A stretch of 64,000 nucleotides of DNA from Lepas anatifera (lineage: Eukaryota; Arthropoda; Thecostraca; Lepadidae): the NCBI GenBank assembly GCA_034440635.1, contig JAOTON010002241.1:558001-622000 (forward strand). The letters are read 5' to 3'. The position numbers were made by a program, and so were the translations under genes. The notes under the pieces were generated by a model, which saw nothing but the letters and a program-made list of their open reading frames with translations, was not told where the DNA came from and ran no database searches. Within the stretch, counting starts at the first letter, position 1; every line of letters starts with the position of its first letter. Shown piece by piece: positions 58,372-64,000 of this stretch.

Positions 58372-58773
58372 TTTAAAGGGAATGTGGCACCTTGGTCAGA
58401 TCCAGGAATTTAGTGCAGTCAGGGGTATTTTTAGCCTAAAATCATAAAAAGGTCAATGATTTCTCTGAAAAATGTACAATCACCTCAATATTTTTATTTT
58501 TTAAATGCTTCTCTAGGGTGAAAAGTAAACATCTGCCTGTGGATGACGTAATGATCTGGCAACTACTGCCATATTCAATACGCTTCAAGGGCTTCGATTA
58601 CTCGCCGCGACGTCAGCGCTGTCGTCACACTAACAGCTGACAACTGTGGCCGCCTGCCTGGGGTATATGTGGGGTACATTTCAGGTAGGTTTTTAGCTTT
58701 TCTCCACGGAAATTTTTAGTTTCAAGACAAATTATATATTGAGCACCGGGTTTTCCGGCATGCTTTACAACTT

Positions 58774-60918
58774 GTCAACAGAACTACAGCGCTCAATTAC
58801 AAAAGAGCTGACTTCGAAAACATGAGACGGAGCCTACAGCTCATGCCATGGGACGCATTGTTAGATGGTGGGGTAAATGAAGCCGTGGGTGTGTTTTATG
58901 ATGTTTTGAACGCAGCTATCCGCGATCACATCCCCACTGTCACGCTGCGCCGTCGATGTCCACCCTGGTTCGACGCTGGTGTAAGACGCGCACTTAAGGA
59001 AAAGGAAACCGCTTTTAAACGAGTAAAGCGTAACAGGACAGCAGACACGATTAGAAACTTTGAGGAAAAACGTCAAAATTTCAAATCAATTTCAGAAGAC
59101 CGACACTACAAACACCTTCAGGGACTGATTGGGAACTTCAAAACGAATCCGAAAAGGTTTTGGACTTTCTTAAAGAGCATCAAGGGAGCAAAGGGGCAAA
59201 TTCCCACTCTTTCGGACGGAAACCGCCGGATCAATTCAGACAAGGAAAAAGCTGATCTTTTGAATCAAATATTTGCCAGCAAGTTTACTTCTCCGGAAGT
59301 GATTCACTACCCAGAACCTCCCGATTATAATCTTCCAAATTTGACGGGCTTTGAAATCTCTGAAGCCCAGGTCCGGGATATTTTGGAGAATCTGCAGGTG
59401 CACAAGGCCTGCGGTCCGGACAACATTAGCGCTCGGGTCATAAAAGAGTGCCGAGATGAGCTCGCATGTCCTCTAACAATTCTTTTCCGGAAGTCCGTGA
59501 ATGCGGGGCTCTTCCCGAGCAGGTGGGCGGAAGCCAACATTGTCCCAGTATTTAAGAAAGGTTCACGAAATTCTCCCGAAAATTATCGCAGTGTTTCACT
59601 CCTTCCGCTGTTCGGCAAAGTCATGGAAAGATGCGTATTCCAAACCCTTCTTGCGCATGTGCAGCCTGTTCTCACAGAGAAACAGCACGGTTTTGTCCCT
59701 CGCCGATCCTGCGAAACGAATTTGGCAACCTTCTAAAAACGGCGTGGGACTCAATATCTTCAGGCCATCAATTAGACATTTTGTATCTTGTTACTCTTCC
59801 GCTTTCCAGAGCGTCAACCATAAATTGCTCCTCCACAAAATCCAGAATTCGTACAGCATTTCAGGACAAGCGCTTCGTTGGCTCTCATCTTATCTTTGCG
59901 ATCGAAAACAATGTGTGATCATTAACGGGAAATGTTCAAATTGGACTGAAGTGCGCTCTGGAACTCCGGAAGGCAGTTTGTTATCACCTCTACTGTTCGT
60001 GCTCTTCCTAAATGATCTTCCCGACACCATCCAAACCCAAATTTTGATGTTCGCTGACGATGTGAAGCTTTTCAACAAAATTACCTGCACAAGAGATGCA
60101 GAATTTCTCCAGGAAGACCTGGATCACCTCATTCAGTGGTCAGAAACCTGGAAATTAAAGCTAAATCCCACCAAATGTCAATCATTTAGGATCACCCTGA
60201 ACAAAAAACAATTCTGGCTAGGTACAAAATTCGTAACAACGACCTGGAACATGTTCAAGAAATTCGAGACCTAGGCGTTTGGCTAGACACAAAATTGACG
60301 TTTCAGGCTCATATCAACCATACCGTCAGCAAAGCGAATAGGATGCTAGGTTTGCTCATGCGCTCACTCCAGACTAGCCGAACGGCGGGACGACTGAAAC
60401 CTGCTCCTATTCTTGCAGCCTTCTTTGGCAACGTTCGCTCCATCTTAGAATACGGTAGCGTAATCTGGGGTGGAGCCGCAAAACGCACTTAGATCGACTG
60501 GAAAAATTCAACACAAATTTCTGATGTGGTTGGCTGCCCACACTCACGTGCCTCAACAAAATTTATCACTCTCCTACAATGATCTACTTGGTAGTTTCAA
60601 AATTACTTCACTTTCAAAAAGGCGACTAAAAAGCGACATTCTGTTCGTCTACAAAATTATCATCCACAGAACGGACTCCGCCTTCCTGCTTGGGCACCTA
60701 CCGTTGCATGTGCCTCAGCGTCGGACCAGGGAGGGACAAAAACCAGCCGCTACACATTCCTTTTGGGAGAGTAGAAACCGTGAGATGTGGATTGTTCATC
60801 CGTGCAGTTCGCGCTTTTAATCATCATGTCAGCACGTATCCTACCATCGACCCTTTTGTCTCTAGTTTCTCATCGTTTAAATCCTCCGTCATTAAATATC
60901 TTAGGGATCATCCGTTTT
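58774..60918 (+). pseudogene. LINE ORF2 reverse transcriptase, 5'-truncated and frameshifted
   Basis: Non-LTR reverse transcriptase that primes on nicked target DNA. The frame is already open at the first base of the insertion; the ATG at 58822 is internal. Segment 1 (to 59736) has the linker (RRRCPPWFDAGVRRALK) and RT start: KACGPDNIS, NIVPVFKKGSRNSPENYRSV and EKQHGFVPRRSCETNLATF. Segment 2 (about 59740-60245) has QSVNHKLLLHKI, RSGTPEGSLLSPLLFVLFLN and FADDVKLF (catalytic Asp pair), then the thumb. Later segments (60270-60918) carry ILEYGSVIWGGAAK and a C-terminal IPFGRVETVRCGLF. There are about six frame breaks, all explained by one or two missing bases, mostly in short runs; one falls in the motif A Asp codon. 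As printed it cannot encode an active enzyme. Confidence 0.9.
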
Positions 60919-61142
60919 AGTGAACCCATGGTTTTAGGATTTCACTGTTTTATAGCATCATGTTTTTCTTTTAATATTTACATGTTTATTTGAATTTAAT
61001 GTTTCTGCGGTTGTAACTGTGTATGTGACTATCAGTTCATCATCTCTTGTAAATATTCACGTATTGTTTTATCTATTGACTTGAGCTGTAAGTGGGATAA
61101 TCCTGTTGCTCATATATACTGAATAAATACAAAAAATACAAA
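58774..61142 (+). mobile_element. 5'-truncated LINE, CR1/Jockey-type
   Basis: A 2.37-kb insertion flanked by TACAACTT (58766-58773 and 61143-61150), an 8-bp target duplication. It begins inside ORF2, after where the endonuclease domain would be, and ends with AATAAATACAAAAAATACAAA, a short A-rich tail with a polyadenylation-like signal. Truncation at the 5' end plus a target duplication is the normal outcome of target-primed reverse transcription. The RT is of the CR1/Jockey style; finer assignment needs a tree. Confidence 0.92.
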
Positions 61143-61197
61143 TACAACTTGGCTATCTCAGTTAAAATCACGTCATAACGGTGCCACATTCCCTTTA

Positions 61198-61951
61198 GAG
61201 GAGCAACTAATCCCTAGTCAGCAACAAATAAGACATGCCCCAACGGTCGATGACAGCAACGATCAGACAGCTTAACTCTTAACGGTCCGAATCACAAAAA
61301 AGTTCAGCATATTTGGCCGCGGATTCCGTGAGAGATAATTCACTCTAAATCCATTTTTATAGCGAACCGGCTCCGGGCAGTGTTTGCTCTGGGGCGGCGG
61401 GGCGGCGTTTGTTCTGGGTTGACAATTATTTGCTGTACTGTGCGGCGCATTAGCCGTTGAAGAAGCGGGCGCCCTCGTCAAATATTCGGCCGATGTCCTG
61501 AGTTCTGTGGCAAATCGTCGCAGGACCGTCTCGGCTGTGCGTTCAACGGATCACTACACGGCACGTCACGTTCTGTGCTGTCTGTCACGTTCTGAGTTTC
61601 TAACTGCAGGCACAGCGACACGCCTCTATGCTATATCTGGATGCTCTAAATCACCGGTTCACTTCGTTCCCCGCAAATGCAGCTCGACTATCGAAAGAAT
61701 TGGTGGTATTTCCACTCGTTGCAAGTGCGCTCCGTGCAGAGTGTGTGCGGCTTATGCACCGGTACTGGAATTGAGCTCACGGCCATGCAAACCGTGCGAA
61801 AGATACAACGCAAATCCTGTTGTTTTCATTCAATTGGATTTTAATCCACAGGGTGGTTCCGCTACGTTGGTGCATAAGTCATGCAAAGGATTGTTGGCCA
61901 ACGTTATGCGCATGAATTGAGGGGATTTTTGGCCAGTCGTTAAGCCATAGT
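61198..61951. other. Anonymous sequence with a moderately long open frame
   Basis: The frame 61507-61920 (137 residues) has a cysteine-rich middle (CKCAPCRVC, then PCKPC), which could recall a small zinc-binding domain. I recognise no family, there is no supporting context, and chance cannot be excluded. Confidence 0.25.
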
Positions 61952-62150
61952 CACTGGCGGATCCAAGGGGGGCCAAAGGGGTCATGGCTCCCTCTAAAAC
62001 CTAAAATAGTAACTTCTGCCCCCCCCGCCAAAGAACCAAATATTGGCCGTTTATCTTTAAAACAATTATGTTTTCGCATTTTTTTCTCGATTTAGCCCCT
62101 CGAAACGTTCGTTTGGCCCCCTCCAAAAGCTGCTCCTGGATCCGCCAATG
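61952..62150 (+). mobile_element. hAT-like MITE, 199 bp
   Basis: CACTGGCGGATCCAAGGGG at the left and CTGGATCCGCCAATG at the right. Flanking octamers GCCATAGT (61944-61951) and GTCATAGT (62151-62158) agree at 7 of 8. Confidence 0.85.
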
Positions 62151-62675
62151 GTCATAGTCAAATTGGATTTACCAGATTCCGTCACGTTGGTGCTTTAACA
62201 GGTTTAAGCCAGTGCTATGTATGTAAATTGGAGATACTTACAGGTATTCATGGCGCTGAAAACATTGTCGTAAAGATAAAAAAATAACCCCAGGTCTGGG
62301 TCACTAGCAAGCTATACATGTCTGTGGACTTCCCGATACCTTTAGGCTTAGGGCTGAAATTTGTACTGTTCACCATTACAGCATCCATTCGAATCAAGTG
62401 AACCAAAGACTACAAAATAAAGTCTGCCAAATACTGAAAATGTATTTGCTACATGCCAAGCCATTCCAAAAACCCGTTTTGTATGGGACGATTGCAAAAT
62501 GTGGTTTAACCTATGGTGTGAAATATGCATTAGCCAGCTCTCTTCTTGGCAGAGGATGTGTGTTTATTTCCGAGCCACGTTTTATTTCGGAGACAATGCG
62601 GTAAATGGTGACTTCGGAGACAAAAGTCTGAACTTTGTAAGCCAGCTGCAGCTTTCTCCCATGGCTTAGTGGTTA
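62151..62675. other. Anonymous sequence
   Basis: No gene or repeat recognised. Confidence 0.35.
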
Positions 62676-62700
62676 TTTAAAGGGAACATGGCACCTTGGC
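62676..62700 (+). mobile_element. Isolated end of the TTAAAGGGAA TIR element
   Basis: TTTAAAGGGAACATGGCACC then TTGGC matches the left end at 58372. The sequence beyond diverges, so this is a fragment. Confidence 0.6.
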
Positions 62701-62729
62701 GAAATTCCAGACTGCAGTGGATTAAAGGG

Positions 62730-63082
62730 CAGTGGCAGATCCAGGGGAGGGGCCAAACAAGGCATTTGTCCACCTCCCCCTAACGAAAAATATCGGGACA
62801 AAACCAAGTTTCCCCCAAAGCTGTTGGCTTCTTTTTCCCCTATCCTTTTTAGCTTATAAGCAGGACTTTGGAGCTTCAACTGAACTGGTTAACTTCAAAC
62901 AGAACCAGCCAACTTCAATGTAAAACTGGACCTTGGTCCTCTTGATCTTTAAAATTGCTTTTGAGTGAAAGAACATTGGGTAGCCAAAGCAAACACCTTG
63001 TGGCTACATCTCTGACCCCGTGACGCTTTTTTTCATTTCCGACTTTGGTTGTCCCCAAACCTACCGGCTAGACCCGCCGCTT
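62730..63082 (+). mobile_element. hAT-like MITE, family A copy 2
   Basis: CAGTGGCAGATCCAGGGG at the left; CCGGCTAGACCCGCCGCTT at the right. Interior AGCTTATAAGCAGGACTTTG and CTGGACCTTGG match the 2.3-kb copy. Flanks TTAAAGGG (62722-62729) and TTTAGGGG (63083-63090) agree at 6 of 8. Confidence 0.8.
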
Positions 63083-63477
63083 TTTAGGGGCAATCTTTAT
63101 TAGAAATAATGGATATGGTTTTTTTAAATGGGTAATAAGCCAAATGAATCGTTATGATTATTTTCCCCTATCAGCGGTAAAAATGTTTTACCCAAGGTAT
63201 GTTTTAGGGGAAATTAATTGAGATCAGAAGAACAATGGTTAATCACCAGCCATAGAGCGCCCAGTGCCAGTGTCCAAGACAGGTCCATAGGGTAGGATCG
63301 CGAAGCCGGCAACCATTGGCGCCCGTGTGTTAACACTAGATCCATCACTTCTCCGTAAGACTTTGAAATGCCCTAACCCGTAAAAGATCATAAACTATCG
63401 TTGGGAGGGCGCCCCTCGTAATGACCAAAAGGCGCTCTTTAAGTGGTAAATATGCTGCCTCCCTGATTAGTAAAATG
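63083..63477. other. Anonymous sequence
   Basis: GGGAGGGCGCCCCTCGTAAT near 63401 may be a scrap of the GCGCC-type MITE. No gene. Confidence 0.35.
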
Positions 63478-63820
63478 CCAGTGGGATGGGTGGCTTAGTG
63501 GATGGCCTCAAAGGCTTCTAAGTCACCAGTCGTGGGTTCAAGTCTCAGTAGAATTTCTGAATAAGTCGATCTGATCCCCCAAATTCCTCTCAACAGGGCA
63601 CTGGCGAATCCAGGGGGCAAACCGGGCAATTACCCTTTCCCAAACCCCCGACTTTTGCAGATTTGTTTTAAAAGCATTTTCAACATGTTTGGTCCAGTTG
63701 CCCCCCACCCTCCCCCCCACCGTCGTTTTGCATCCGATCTTGCAACAGAGTGAGAGTTGGCGACGCCGGATAACCTTGGCAGTTGGTGCGTCGTTACACC
63801 CCAACAATCATTATTAGAAA
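63478..63820 (+). mobile_element. tRNA-derived SINE, family S1, interrupted
   Basis: Head: GGGTGGCTTAGTGGATGGC (A-box-like) and GTGGGTTCAAGTCTC (B-box-like). Tail at 63752-63818: GAGTTGGCGACGCC, CTTGGCAGTTGGTGCG, matching the tail of the 10.7-kb SINE. Between them, about 63597-63745, lies GCACTGGCGAATCCAGG followed by C-rich sequence, probably an inserted hAT-like MITE. Confidence 0.72.
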
Positions 63821-63928
63821 AATGCCAGCTCAGTCGCTGGTCTAGTCACGGAGAAAAGATCTGCTTGTGTTCATTCAATAATGCTATTCGGCGGAGGCAC
63901 ACAAATTGATTGTTTATACACATCTGCC

Positions 63929-64000
63929 CAGGAGTGGATCTAGGACTTCATTTCGGGGGAAGCTAGGGGGCTCGAACCTACCTCGCCATTGCATCAGAAC
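63929..64000 (+). mobile_element. hAT-like MITE with GTGGATCTAGG end, cut by the window edge
   Basis: CAGGAGTGGATCTAGGACTT and the following GGGGGCTCGAACC match the inverse of 42370-42437. The rest lies outside the window. Confidence 0.6.

Larger units (their letters stand above)
58372..61197 (+). mobile_element. TIR element copy B, split by a LINE
   Basis: Left end TTTAAAGGGAATGTGGCACC (58372-58391) and right end GGTGCCACATTCCCTTTA (61180-61197) are inverse. The element occupies 58372-58773 plus 61151-61197, about 450 bp. The right two-thirds matches 1430-1663. It is non-coding and its superfamily is undetermined. Confidence 0.82.

Noticed and set aside
61507..61920. 137-residue frame with CKCAPCRVC and PCKPC, possible zinc-binding protein
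   Set aside because: No recognised family, no exon-like context. The length is not improbable by chance in 64 kb. Left as a note in the regional entry only.

Overview
This window reads as repeat-rich animal DNA. I could not recognise a single host gene, exon, rRNA or functional tRNA in 64 kb. What can be supported is a dense mosaic of transposable elements, satellites and microsatellites, separated by anonymous sequence. The mix (very long CT tracts, tRNA-derived SINEs, hAT-like and TTAA-flanked MITEs, a CR1/Jockey-type LINE and an LTR element with PR-RT-RH-IN order) fits a metazoan, most likely an invertebrate. A crustacean or other arthropod is a guess from the style of the retroelement proteins. 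The window is probably intergenic or intronic.

Layout. 1-6.9 kb: anonymous DNA, a CT/CCCT tract fused to a truncated inverted-repeat element, a hAT-like MITE with a near-perfect 8-bp target duplication, GC-rich blocks, and a perfect 564-bp (CT)282 tract. 6.9-9.7 kb: a composite element bounded by TA and GTTGTATCA ends, holding older duplications. 10.5-10.85 kb: a SINE inserted in a 72-bp tandem repeat. 12.9-14.2 kb: three TGACGTCA palindromes and a diverged AGGTCA-rich repeat. 20.6-22.5 kb: a 31-bp minisatellite and a CTGCAG-rich array with a 27-bp core unit. 25.1-29.8 kb: two full copies of a ~1.03-kb TTAA-flanked element loaded with AGGTCA/TGACCT hexamers, and blocks rich in GAGTC. 31.8-34.0 kb: hAT-like MITE and SINE copies, one SINE split by a 500-bp TTAA element. 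34.1-40.4 kb: two more TTAA elements back to back, the second split by a 4.3-kb LTR retrotransposon with identical 233-bp LTRs. 43-47 kb: tandem duplications, a GGAGTCGG hAT-like element and two minisatellites. 50.6 kb: a GA tract. 51.5-55.5 kb: more hAT-like MITEs, a third long TTAA element and a perfect hairpin. 56 kb: a 49-bp tandem repeat. 58.4-61.2 kb: a 5'-truncated LINE inserted with an 8-bp duplication into a TIR element. 62-64 kb: further hAT-like MITEs and a split SINE.

The strongest observations are: (1) several subtypes of TTAA elements share one architecture (TTAA, short TIR, subterminal palindrome, GGTTTTT/AGCAGAAAAAC module), carry different palindromes at the same position, and all have interiors crowded with nuclear-receptor-type half sites; (2) an in-window empty/filled site pair shows that one of them inserts at TTAA; (3) every reading-frame break in the LTR element and the LINE is explained by missing bases, mostly in short runs, although the two LTRs are identical, so the breaks may be assembly errors rather than decay. 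All counts and alignments were done by eye.
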